The notes below the pieces were generated by a model, which had not been told where the DNA came from, did not search any database, and was given only the letters and a program-made list of their open reading frames with translations. This document shows, one piece after another, positions 15,567 through 24,393 of a stretch of DNA of 40,981 nucleotides (position 1 is the stretch's first letter; the number at the start of each line of letters is the position of its first letter). The position numbers and the translations under genes were made by a program. This DNA is from a virus, in the IMG/VR virus record IMGVR_UViG_3300022871_000040, positions 1-40,981 of that record, one strand, 5' to 3'.

Positions 15567-17410
15567 TGTTTCCAACACCCCTCCCAAATGTCGCACCTCC
15601 AAAAGAGACAATTCAATCTGCCTCTAATCTTTCTGGTCTCAATCAAAGGGATTTCGCGAAACTGATTAAAAACGCGGTCTTCAAAATGACGAATCACTGG
15701 AAGTCTGGAATCGGAGAGCTGAGGAAAGCCCCCGGGTCTGATTTGGAATATGAGGTAACGACCGGGACGGATGCTGGGGATGCTCTTACTTTCTTGAAAC
15801 CGTGGTTTCCCGGGTATCAGGTGTTTGCTTATGGCACAGTCCTAAAAGTCCGTGATACAATAGCAGGGACAACTATCGACGTAAAAGATGATTTCACAGC
15901 TGATGTTACAGACGGTCGAAAATATTCTTCTTATTTTTATGTTGCTGATGGTAATGATGGCGATAATATCGGGTATCTCAAGGCTACCTTAGCTTACGAC
16001 ACGCAGACTGCTAATTACACTGTCGGAAAGATACTCACAGGCGCGACCAGTGCGGCGAGAGCGGTAATAATTGCTGACGCTGATGGAGGAACTACTGGCA
16101 CACTCACGCTGAGGATTCTCTCTGGTTCTTTTTCGGACGGCGAGGTAATCGCAGATAATAATTCTACCCCAGGCTCGGCGAAAGCTAATGGGACTTTAGC
16201 TGTTTCGTGGACTGAGATTGCAGATGCTCCGGCATGCGAGATACTTACGATTATTGGTGGAAATCGTCTCGGGACAGGTAATACTGATACTGATGTCTCC
16301 GAGGTGCATATCTCAAGGGTCGATCAACTTTCAGGAGTTCCATTCGCTCTGACCGCCGATTGGACGGTCGCTACTGACCCTGACTCTCCTTTCAAACAAA
16401 CTTTCCCCGACGGTGGAGAGGTACAGGCTTTTGGAGAACTTGGCTCACAGACTGCGGTACTACTAGACGATGGCAAATTTGGCTTCAGAATCACCCAAGT
16501 GGATGTTTCTGGAACCGGACTTGTTCTCGATACTCCGATTGATTTTCAGAATATAGACTTTGGAGCATCTAGCCAAGCTACATCAACCAGCCAAGGCGTA
16601 ATCTACGTCAACGAATCTGGTGTTTGGATTATGGCGAGCGGAGGACTGACAAAAACTCCATATTCTGCTGTGGATGACAGAATCTCTAGACCTCTCGGAA
16701 GAGAGTTTACAAAAGACTACACCTTCGTAGGAGCACGAATCGTGAAAGACGATGACAACGAACTATTATTAATCGCATGTCGGGATAATTCTTCGACCAA
16801 TAACAAAGTTTTGGTCTATCACCTCGTCAAAGAACTTCGAGGATGGGCTGTTTGGACCAAGAATATCTCTTGTTGGCTAAAGGACGGAAAAGACATCTAC
16901 TTTGGCAGCGCAAGCGATACTTCTGTCTCAAAGTTCGACTACGACCTCGGGGCTGATAATGACTTAGAAATTTACACCGAACTTGTCTTGGAGTGGAACT
17001 CCCCAAGTGAAAGCCTCGTCAGTCCTAAAATGGTCTCAATGGCGGGTAGACTTGGAAGCGAAACACAATTTGACTTTTCGATTGATGTTTTTGATAAAGA
17101 GTGGTCGTTTTCCAGTCGGATTGCTCTAAACGGAAATGCAGATACTGAATACTCGTGGACTACCTCGGGAGTCGGGGCAAGACTGCCAGCAGTCGGTAGT
17201 GGCGCAATAGGAGCCGCTGCGGTAGGTGGGCGGGGCGTAGGTGATGGAAGTTCTCTTATCCCGTCTCGTGGACAACGGAGGCTCGGAATGAGTGAATATC
17301 TACGAGTCAGAGGACGATTGACCTCTTTCGATAAATCTCAAAGTGTAATAAACTTATTCACAATATTCTTCGAAACAGCAGGACAGGCTGAAGCATCTAA
17401 TTTAACTTAA
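15566..17410 (+). CDS. Large beta-rich tail protein (tubular B / stabilisation-like)
   Basis: The protein has 614 residues. The N-terminus (about 20-50) has helices with GLNQRDFAKLIKNAVFKM. The rest is dense beta-strand with repeated aromatic-glycine turns, as in the propeller-like tail-tube and DNA-stabilisation proteins of short-tailed phages (RPLGREFT, AVWTKNISCW). There is no enzymatic motif. The start ATG overlaps the preceding TAA by one base. Assignment is by pattern and position; a baseplate hub protein is the alternative. Confidence 0.6.
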   Translation: MFPTPLPNVAPPKETIQSASNLSGLNQRDFAKLIKNAVFKMTNHWKSGIGELRKAPGSDLEYEVTTGTDAGDALTFLKPWFPGYQVFAYGTVLKVRDTIAGTTIDVKDDFTADVTDGRKYSSYFYVADGNDGDNIGYLKATLAYDTQTANYTVGKILTGATSAARAVIIADADGGTTGTLTLRILSGSFSDGEVIADNNSTPGSAKANGTLAVSWTEIADAPACEILTIIGGNRLGTGNTDTDVSEVHISRVDQLSGVPFALTADWTVATDPDSPFKQTFPDGGEVQAFGELGSQTAVLLDDGKFGFRITQVDVSGTGLVLDTPIDFQNIDFGASSQATSTSQGVIYVNESGVWIMASGGLTKTPYSAVDDRISRPLGREFTKDYTFVGARIVKDDDNELLLIACRDNSSTNNKVLVYHLVKELRGWAVWTKNISCWLKDGKDIYFGSASDTSVSKFDYDLGADNDLEIYTELVLEWNSPSESLVSPKMVSMAGRLGSETQFDFSIDVFDKEWSFSSRIALNGNADTEYSWTTSGVGARLPAVGSGAIGAAAVGGRGVGDGSSLIPSRGQRRLGMSEYLRVRGRLTSFDKSQSVINLFTIFFETAGQAEASNLT

Positions 17411-17415
17411 TTATC

Positions 17416-18672
17416 ATGGCTGACAGCACAAGCGTAACCGACTTCAACATTGGACATTTTTTTAATGTTTCAACGGTGACCAATACAGTCTCCGCGACCG
17501 CGACTTTTGGAATTAAGATTACAAAAGCTTTTGTTGACAAAGACGGAGCTGTAATTACCGGGAATTTCTTCTTAAACATTCTCGATCCTGATAATAATAA
17601 AGTCGAAAGAATCTACGTTCCTGCTTCTGGTGTTTCTACCGACGGTCTGACAATCGGAGTTGAAACGACTGGTGAGGTTACGAGAGGACTAAAACCAACC
17701 GGAAATGATGTTGATAATGGCTCTTCGACTTATTCATTTAAATTAAGATCAGGAATGATTGTGGCAGCAACGATGGATCCGATTATTATTACAGAATTTC
17801 AAAGAGCTTTGCTGGCTGAGATATCTTGCAAGATCAAGTTCGGAGCAAATCCAACCTTCGACGCTGGAATATCAATCGCGCCAAACACCTACGCAACAGT
17901 CGCCGCGCGAAACGCTGACATCCCCTCACCATCTGACTGGCTTTTTGCCGGAGTCGATGATACTGGAATGACCTACTACAACCCAACAACAGTTCAGTGG
18001 GAAACTCTCGGCTCTGAAACCCCAACCCCAACCGCAACAAATGTAGTTCAAGGCAAAGTATATAAAGCATCAGTAGCAAATCAAGGAGCGCAAACAGCTG
18101 GTGTATATGCCCTAATGGCAGAGAATCTCGTAAAAACAAGTAGCGGAGCAGCAGATGAAAATAAAGTGCCAGTGCTAAACGCAGACGGAGACATAGAAGA
18201 TGGTTTTATCCCAAGCACAATCGGTATTACAGGTGAAATAAAACTGTGGTCAACCGCATCTGCTCCGACTGGGTGGCTCATCGCAAACGCTGCTGCGGTG
18301 TCTCGGACAACTTACGCTGCTCTTTTCGCAGTCGTCGGAACGACATACGGAGTCGGCGACGGCTCGACAACTTTCAACCTGCCTGATTTCAGAGGAAGAA
18401 CGCCGATTGGGGCTGGGACGGGCGATGCAGCGGATGCGACTGCTCACGCCCTCGCTGATACAGAAGGAACTGAAACTCACCAGCTTACTGAGAACGAAAT
18501 GCCATCGCATACTCACGATATTACGCTAAAAGGGATTGGTGGTTCTGGCGGTCAATCAATTTATTCATATGTTACAGGAGATGTTGCCATAACTTCTGAT
18601 TCAAAAGGAGGTGATGCAGCTCACAACAACCTCCAACCATCCCTCACAATCAACTTTATTATCAAGACTTAA
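17416..18672 (+). CDS. Second tail-collar domain protein
   Basis: The protein has 418 residues without a signal peptide. Residues 1-150 are a beta-rich N-terminal domain, probably for virion attachment. Residues 190-270 are a linker (ETPTPTATNVVQGKVY). Residues 273-418 are a tail-collar domain paralogous to the end of the 9056 protein: GEIKLWSTASAPTGWLIAN, STTFNLPDFRGRTP, MPSHTHD and HNNLQPSLTINFIIK. It is probably a tail-tip or receptor-binding component. The paired collar domains suggest gene duplication or domain transfer within this genome. Confidence 0.8.
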   Translation: MADSTSVTDFNIGHFFNVSTVTNTVSATATFGIKITKAFVDKDGAVITGNFFLNILDPDNNKVERIYVPASGVSTDGLTIGVETTGEVTRGLKPTGNDVDNGSSTYSFKLRSGMIVAATMDPIIITEFQRALLAEISCKIKFGANPTFDAGISIAPNTYATVAARNADIPSPSDWLFAGVDDTGMTYYNPTTVQWETLGSETPTPTATNVVQGKVYKASVANQGAQTAGVYALMAENLVKTSSGAADENKVPVLNADGDIEDGFIPSTIGITGEIKLWSTASAPTGWLIANAAAVSRTTYAALFAVVGTTYGVGDGSTTFNLPDFRGRTPIGAGTGDAADATAHALADTEGTETHQLTENEMPSHTHDITLKGIGGSGGQSIYSYVTGDVAITSDSKGGDAAHNNLQPSLTINFIIKT

Positions 18673-18680
18673 ACAACTTA

Positions 18681-21122
18681 ATGCTTAATCTATACCAATC
18701 ACGAATAGGAGAATCATCCCTCACTTCGGTGAGAGAACAGCGGATGATTTTCCTCACGCCGGAGGAGCAGCGAGCCATCAACAGAGGCTCTGCTGGACTC
18801 TCAAAAGATGGAGATCAAAAGCTGCTCGGAAGTTTAGGGTTTTTCACAAACAAAACAACCGGAGCGATAAGTGATAGAAGTGGGACGCTTTTAAACAAAC
18901 CAGCCATTGAATCCGCAGCGGAAATAGTAGAGAGTCCAGTAGCAGTTCAAACCACCGCAACTAGATTAAACGACCTCCAAAACCGAGCCTCAGCCCCCGG
19001 TGTCTCACAAGCAGAAAAAGAAAGACTCGAAACCGTCATTCGTGGACTCAACGCAGAAACACCCGAACAGACCGCAAAGACTCAAATGTCCGACGCACAA
19101 TCTCAAGCAGAAGCAGCCCGAATAAACAGAGCAAAGAGGGAAGAAGACATCCGAACAAAAGAGGGTGAAGCTGGCAGGATGATCGAGAGAGGACAGGGAG
19201 CACTCCTACAGGCTAAAGGCGGACGAGAAGGTGTCCAGTCCTCCACAACCGCAGGAATCATCGCAGCATCAAAAACAGGAGGAGAAAAACTACTCTCCCA
19301 AGCAATCTCCGCCGATCCTGAAATCAACAGACTAAACGCGATTGAGAGCGGAAACATCGCCAAAGTCAACGCTCTTTCAGAAGCCATAAAAACAACAAGA
19401 TTTGATCGTGCTGAAGATGTCCTCGCGTTGCAAGATCAATTTGAAGACCTCCAAAAAGAACTAACAGCTAACGCCACAGACAAAGCATTAAAAACAATCA
19501 CCCAACTAGGCTCATCAGTCGCTCAATTCGATGTGAATGATTTTGTCGATTTCGCAGTCGCTCAAGGACTCGACCCAACAGTCGCCAAAGCAATTCACTC
19601 GGACAATGTAGCTCTCGCCCTAGCTCAAAAGAGCAAAGACGAAACAGCAATCCAACAGGCAGAAGCTACTCTCCAAAAAACCCTAGCAGACATTGCTCAG
19701 GTCGGAGTAAGCGATACAGATAAAACGGTAGCGGCATTACAGCGACTCCTAAACGCTGGTACGATCACACAGGAACAATTCAGTGCGGCGGTCCAAGAAG
19801 AAATAGGGATTGGCGCAGATCCGACAAAGCTCGGATTCACAACTGTTAACGGTAAATTATACTCTACCGATCCAAAAACAGGCAAAGCCACTTTAGCCGC
19901 AACTGACGAAAACAATAACCCAATCGCTCCAGCATTCAGTCAGGTAGGGAATGGTCAAATTACTTATAATTACGGATCTGCTAGTTTGAATGCTGGTGAT
20001 AATCCTTTATTGCAAAATGGTAAATTTGGAACTCCGGGCATAGATATTGATGGAAACACTGGCGATGTTATTCAAGCATTTGTGAGTGGCACGGTTACTT
20101 CTGTTGCCAATGATAATGGATATGGGAATCAAGTTATTGTTACAGACGAACAAGGAAATCAGCATATGTACTCTCATCTTCGTGAAATTCCTGAATTTCT
20201 CGCAGAAGGTCAAACTGTTACTGACGGAATGGTTCTAGGATATATGGGGAATACTGGATCGGTATTCGGAATTGAAGGTAATCGTCCAGGCGCAGGAGAC
20301 ACAGAAACAGGAAGTCATCTTGATTACCGGATTAAAGGGCAGCCAGTTATGCAGCCAAATGGTCAAAGCTCTGCATGGATTAACCCAAATGTATTTATAG
20401 CCAATAAGCCAGTTGACTTTAAAGAAGAATTGATTCCACTTTATAAAAAGTTTGGAACAGAAGGACTAGCCGCAGCTGATTGGACCGCTATCGACAAGAT
20501 GGGGATTTCACCAGAAGACTTTGCGAAACAAGCTCTTGCCAGCGCAACTACATCCGACGAAGACCAAGCGAGGATAACATTTGCCGAAGACTTGATAGAG
20601 AAAGCTCAAGTTCTTAAAAACTTCAAAGCTCTTGCAGCTAAAAAAGACAAATCAACATTTGGTATTCCGGGACTTGGTGGTGAACTCATTGATCCAAGAA
20701 CTACTGCTGCTCTCGCACCATTTGGTCTTACATTACCGTTTTCAGAATCAAGAAACTTCAAAGTAGCTTTTGATGCTTTCATCTCAAAACTATCTTTAGA
20801 CAATTTAGTTCAATTAAAATCTCAAGGTGCAACATTCGGAGCTTTGTCTGACAACGAGTTAAGGTTTATTACAAATGCTGCTTCTAAATTAAATATTGGT
20901 ATGGGAGAAGCTGATTTCCAAGAGGAGTTAAGCAAACTTATTTTAATATTTGAGTCAGCTATTCCAAATTTAGAACGCTCATCACTTGCAACCGGGACAG
21001 AAGAAACACCAACAGAATTTGCAGATAATTTTGTTGATAATTATCCAGTATCTAATCCGCAATTCTTTGGGTCTGAACCACAGAAAGAAGAAGCTGCTCC
21101 TAAAATTCAACCAACTACATAA
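18681..21122 (+). CDS. Large virion-associated protein with degenerate M23 peptidase domain
   Basis: The protein has 813 residues. About 1-420 are long polar Ala/Gln/Glu helices. About 440-575 match the lysostaphin/M23 fold: TPGID (451-455), YSHL (H499) and GSHLD (H546, D548). In active enzymes the first motif is HxGxD and the last is HxH. Here the first zinc-ligand His is Thr451 and the last is Asp548. Asp455 and the two other histidines remain. The domain may be structural, a cell-wall binder, or have altered chemistry. The C-terminal 240 residues are helical. It is likely an internal or tail protein that crosses the cell wall. Confidence 0.75.
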   Translation: MLNLYQSRIGESSLTSVREQRMIFLTPEEQRAINRGSAGLSKDGDQKLLGSLGFFTNKTTGAISDRSGTLLNKPAIESAAEIVESPVAVQTTATRLNDLQNRASAPGVSQAEKERLETVIRGLNAETPEQTAKTQMSDAQSQAEAARINRAKREEDIRTKEGEAGRMIERGQGALLQAKGGREGVQSSTTAGIIAASKTGGEKLLSQAISADPEINRLNAIESGNIAKVNALSEAIKTTRFDRAEDVLALQDQFEDLQKELTANATDKALKTITQLGSSVAQFDVNDFVDFAVAQGLDPTVAKAIHSDNVALALAQKSKDETAIQQAEATLQKTLADIAQVGVSDTDKTVAALQRLLNAGTITQEQFSAAVQEEIGIGADPTKLGFTTVNGKLYSTDPKTGKATLAATDENNNPIAPAFSQVGNGQITYNYGSASLNAGDNPLLQNGKFGTPGIDIDGNTGDVIQAFVSGTVTSVANDNGYGNQVIVTDEQGNQHMYSHLREIPEFLAEGQTVTDGMVLGYMGNTGSVFGIEGNRPGAGDTETGSHLDYRIKGQPVMQPNGQSSAWINPNVFIANKPVDFKEELIPLYKKFGTEGLAAADWTAIDKMGISPEDFAKQALASATTSDEDQARITFAEDLIEKAQVLKNFKALAAKKDKSTFGIPGLGGELIDPRTTAALAPFGLTLPFSESRNFKVAFDAFISKLSLDNLVQLKSQGATFGALSDNELRFITNAASKLNIGMGEADFQEELSKLILIFESAIPNLERSSLATGTEETPTEFADNFVDNYPVSNPQFFGSEPQKEEAAPKIQPTT

Positions 21123-23803
21123 TGCCAACAATACAACAAATTCTCGACGATGCAAAAGCAAATCCTAATACCCCCCAAGCTACACAGCTTAGAGAAGTGA
21201 TAGAATCTGGTGCTTTGGATGAAAGAGCCGCTGTAGAAGGTGTGCAACTTCCTGGACGACCGAAGCCAGCGGTTCAAAGAAAACAGATAGAATCTGGCGC
21301 AGAAAAGAATATTTTTCAAAAGGCTGCTGCTGGAATTTCTGAATCTTTTAAGTCTGGACAGGAACGATTAGTCAAAGGAGCTGAATTGATAAGTGATGAT
21401 TCTGGTAAGCCATTTGTACCAGGGAAAGAAGAGATCAACACTGATGTTCTCGGACCGCGCACACTCGAAGGTTTGAGAAAACAGCCTGATTACGCTGATA
21501 ATTATTACGAAACTGGTGCTGATGCTTTACCTGAATTTGAAGCGTTCGCTGCTGAGAAAGCGTTACCAGCGGGTACACAACCAGGAAGAGCCAAAGATGA
21601 AGGTGCTTTGAATAGAAAATTTGTTGGAGCAACAGAGGCTGCTCTTGGTGCAGCTGAGGTAATCTTTTCTCCTCTTATTGGAGCTTTTGGCGCAGCGGTA
21701 CAAGACATATCTGGTGAAGTCATGAAAAATGTTAAAAACGATCAATTTGAGTGGTATCTTAAAAAAGGAGCGACAGAAGAAGAAGCCGGAGAAGCTGTTG
21801 AGTCTGATTTGAAAAACCTAGAAACAAAATTCGAGCCAATAAAAGATTTTATTGAAAAACATCCTGGTCTTGTTAATACAGCAGAAATTGGTCTTTGGTT
21901 GTGGACAGGTGGAAAGTCAAAAGCAGTTGCATCATCCGCAGAGAAAAAATTATTGAAGTTAGGAGATGATTTATTGCCACCACCAGGAGGTCCAAGTGGA
22001 AGTGGTGCTGTTGCTGATTTTAAACAATTTGTAAAAGAGTTCAGACCAATCACAAAAGCCGAAGCAGTCGTAAAAGAAACTGGCTTTATCCAAATCGGAA
22101 AGCAGAAAATCCCTACTTCAAAACCAACCGTGTCAGGTGGGATTCTCCAGAGTATGCACAAACCAATTCCTACTAAGGCACAGGCTTTTGCTGAGTCGTC
22201 TGGTAAACCAATGGGTGAATGGCTTGTGGAAAGAGGAATTATTGACACTCCCGAGAACACAGTTAAGAAGCTTTTTGATAGATTTACAAAATCCAAGTCT
22301 CAAGCTGATATTGGATTTGAGGCGATTCCTGGCAGATTCCAAGACCCTATTTTGTCTAAAGTTGCAAATGAACTTTTGATCCTAGAAAGAGAGATTGCTA
22401 AAAAAGGTGCTGCATCGGCAGATAAGAAATTTATTGAACATCTGGCAAATAGTCTTCAAGAAGGAGGACTTACAATGCCAGAGATAAACTCTCTGAAAAG
22501 ACTTTATGGTAGAAAAGTAAAAACTGAGTTTGTGAAAGATTCGACAAAAACCAGTACAGAAATTCAAGCTAAAACTAATGTAGATAATAGTTTAAGGAAA
22601 TGGCAATCAGGAAAAGCAGAAGAATTAGGATTTGATGATCTGGCTGCCATCAACATAGAAACAATGCAGTCTCGGGCAGTAATGGATGCGATAGGTGAAA
22701 GATTCTTGCGAAAGCAGAGCAACAACGCGGTTAGTTTAACTGATTGGATTGTTGCATCTGGAGGTGCTGCTAATCCTGCTTTCTTTGGTGCTTTGTTTGG
22801 AAAAAAACTTGTAAGTGCGGATGCGTTTCAAGCTCTCTTCGCAAAAGCATTAGCCAAAAAAGCAACGGTCGGTGAACCAGCAATAACTTCTCTCGGTGTT
22901 ATTGAAAGAAAGGCAAAAATTCAGGAAGGTGCAGCAGCTATTCGCGAAACCAAAAGTGCCACCCAGCCAGTCCTACCCCGAGAAGGAAAAATCCTAGAAA
23001 AGCCATCGGATGTAAGTGTAACCAAGCCAAAGTCTTTTAGCAAGGCGGGAGCTGCCGAAGTGCCAACTAGCTCACAAGTAAAAAAAGCAGCACAAACTAA
23101 ACTTGACGCAAACTTTGATGAGATGGTCGAAGAATCTATCAAGAAAAACGGTAAGATTTCTAGCGCTGACAGTGATAAAAACTTATTCAAAGATGTAGGT
23201 TATGATGGCACAAATGCTGAATCAGTACATCAAGTGTCAAAAGAAATAGCGAATGAAACATTCAAGAGAAATCTGAATAGAAATCCAGGGAAATATGGAG
23301 TTCTTTATGCTGGCGGTAGCGGATCTGGAAAAACATCTTCGATCACTGCCGTTTTACCGGATAATCTTAAAAATGCTGCTGCGGTTTATGATGGTAATTT
23401 GTCGAAGCTTTCTTCTTTTAGCCAAAAAGCATTTGCTACCAAAAAAGCAGGCAAAGATCTTCAAATAGTGTACGTTTATCGAGATCCATTGGATGCTTGG
23501 GAAAATGGAGTGATCGCCAGAATGCTTGGGACCAGAGAAACAGGCAGAGTTGTCCCAGGTAACATATTTGTTGGAAATACTCACGGCGCATTTGATGTAG
23601 TAAAACAAATCCCAGAATCACAAATGGTTGTTATCGACAATTCGCTTGGAAAAGGAAAAGCTGCTAGAATGGCAGCTGGTAAGTTTGATAAAATTAAAAT
23701 GCAATCTCCAGAACAGATGAAAAAGGAAATCGATGCAATAACTAATAAATATTATGACCAAGGAAAAATCACCATCGAACAGCGAGACGCTCTCCTTGAA
23801 TGA
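21122..23803 (+). CDS. Virion-associated protein with C-terminal zeta-toxin-like P-loop kinase domain
   Basis: The protein has 893 residues and starts at the base after the previous stop (TAATG). Residues 1-640 are helical, Ala/Lys/Glu-rich, with a hydrophobic stretch at about 175-200 and a Pro/Gly patch near 285-293, like ejection or internal virion proteins. Residues about 700-870 form a P-loop domain: Walker A GGSGSGKT (731-738), YDGNLSKL, then VYVYRDPLDAWENGVIAR, GRVVPGNIFVGNTHGA and MVVIDNS. The order is that of zeta-toxin/polynucleotide-kinase folds. Zeta toxins phosphorylate UDP-N-acetylglucosamine. Activity here is inferred. Delivery with the DNA would be a neat role. Confidence 0.75.
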   Translation: MPTIQQILDDAKANPNTPQATQLREVIESGALDERAAVEGVQLPGRPKPAVQRKQIESGAEKNIFQKAAAGISESFKSGQERLVKGAELISDDSGKPFVPGKEEINTDVLGPRTLEGLRKQPDYADNYYETGADALPEFEAFAAEKALPAGTQPGRAKDEGALNRKFVGATEAALGAAEVIFSPLIGAFGAAVQDISGEVMKNVKNDQFEWYLKKGATEEEAGEAVESDLKNLETKFEPIKDFIEKHPGLVNTAEIGLWLWTGGKSKAVASSAEKKLLKLGDDLLPPPGGPSGSGAVADFKQFVKEFRPITKAEAVVKETGFIQIGKQKIPTSKPTVSGGILQSMHKPIPTKAQAFAESSGKPMGEWLVERGIIDTPENTVKKLFDRFTKSKSQADIGFEAIPGRFQDPILSKVANELLILEREIAKKGAASADKKFIEHLANSLQEGGLTMPEINSLKRLYGRKVKTEFVKDSTKTSTEIQAKTNVDNSLRKWQSGKAEELGFDDLAAINIETMQSRAVMDAIGERFLRKQSNNAVSLTDWIVASGGAANPAFFGALFGKKLVSADAFQALFAKALAKKATVGEPAITSLGVIERKAKIQEGAAAIRETKSATQPVLPREGKILEKPSDVSVTKPKSFSKAGAAEVPTSSQVKKAAQTKLDANFDEMVEESIKKNGKISSADSDKNLFKDVGYDGTNAESVHQVSKEIANETFKRNLNRNPGKYGVLYAGGSGSGKTSSITAVLPDNLKNAAAVYDGNLSKLSSFSQKAFATKKAGKDLQIVYVYRDPLDAWENGVIARMLGTRETGRVVPGNIFVGNTHGAFDVVKQIPESQMVVIDNSLGKGKAARMAAGKFDKIKMQSPEQMKKEIDAITNKYYDQGKITIEQRDALLE

Positions 23804-23813
23804 GATAAAAGAG

Positions 23814-23903
23814 ATGCTGGCCAAGAATAAAAAACCTGACGGTGGTTTGTCTGCTCAAGCAGCTATTGACGGTTTGAATAAGTCTGTTGCAGAGGGGAAC
23901 TAA
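23814..23903 (+). CDS. Possible 29-residue peptide or shifted C-terminus of the kinase protein
   Basis: An open frame follows the 893-residue gene in another phase. From the ATG at 23814 it gives 29 residues; from a TTG at 23796 it gives 35. The peptide (MLAKNKKPDGGLSAQAAIDG) reads as a natural continuation of the helix at the end of the kinase protein. Its TAA (23901-23903) overlaps the TAG (23902-23900) of the convergent minus-strand gene, so the space is fully used. It is either a small gene or an extension reached by frameshift. Confidence 0.4.
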   Translation: MLAKNKKPDGGLSAQAAIDGLNKSVAEGN

Positions 23904-24067
23904 TCCCATTCTCCGCTTCGTCGTTTTACGGATCGTGTCGCTATGAAGTTCAAAGAAGCTAAGATTACTTCCGGATCAATACCGTGTTTTTTGGAACGAT
24001 CCCTAGATCCTTTAGAAATTTTAGGATTGTGGGACAGCAGGTGCGCGATGTTGTTTCTTGTTTTCAT
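23900..24067 (-). CDS. Small basic hypothetical protein, last gene of minus operon
   Basis: The protein has 55 residues from the ATG at 24067-24065, which overlaps the upstream stop as ATGA, so this start is preferred over longer in-frame options. The peptide is basic, with LSHNPKISKGSRDRSKKHGIDPEVI. No family is recognised. It ends tail-to-tail with the late operon. Confidence 0.55.
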   Translation of the reverse strand: MKTRNNIAHLLSHNPKISKGSRDRSKKHGIDPEVILASLNFIATRSVKRRSGEWD

Positions 24068-24381
24068 TGGTAAAGTTTTTTCATTGCCACGATGGACTCG
24101 CCGCAACAGTTTGAAATATAGTAACCGATAAAGTTTTTGTCTGCGAATGGAGAGAAGTAATCGCTTGAGCTTCCGACGAACCAAAGTCCAGTCAGCCCTA
24201 GGCTGTTTTTGCTTTCGAGATTTAGTTTTTCAGGATCTTGTTTTGCGAAGTCGCCTTCAACTGGCATCACGCAGTCAACCATTCCGTCGAAACTACTATT
24301 CATTTTTATAAACAAGTTGTTGTTTTTGGCTTCTCTTTTGATGAAGCTCTTGATTGTGGCTAGGGTGATTTTTTTAAGCAT
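24064..24381 (-). CDS. Hypothetical protein next to the DUF3560 gene
   Basis: The protein has 105 residues. It starts with a basic helix (MLKKITLATIKSFIKREAKNNNLFIK) and continues alpha/beta (GYYISNCCGESIVAMKK). Its leader on the minus strand is CTTAATCCCCAACCAAG, a form of the C-rich motif. I recall similar small proteins accompanying DUF3560 genes on plasmids and phages, but cannot name the family. It is coupled to the 55-residue gene by ATGA. Confidence 0.7.
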   Translation of the reverse strand: MLKKITLATIKSFIKREAKNNNLFIKMNSSFDGMVDCVMPVEGDFAKQDPEKLNLESKNSLGLTGLWFVGSSSDYFSPFADKNFIGYYISNCCGESIVAMKKLYQ

Positions 24382-24393
24382 CTTGGTTGGGGA

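Noticed and set aside
24068-24184. Longer start for the small minus-strand gene ending at 23900
   Set aside because: It would lie inside the 105-residue gene; the ATGA start at 24067 fits operon coupling.
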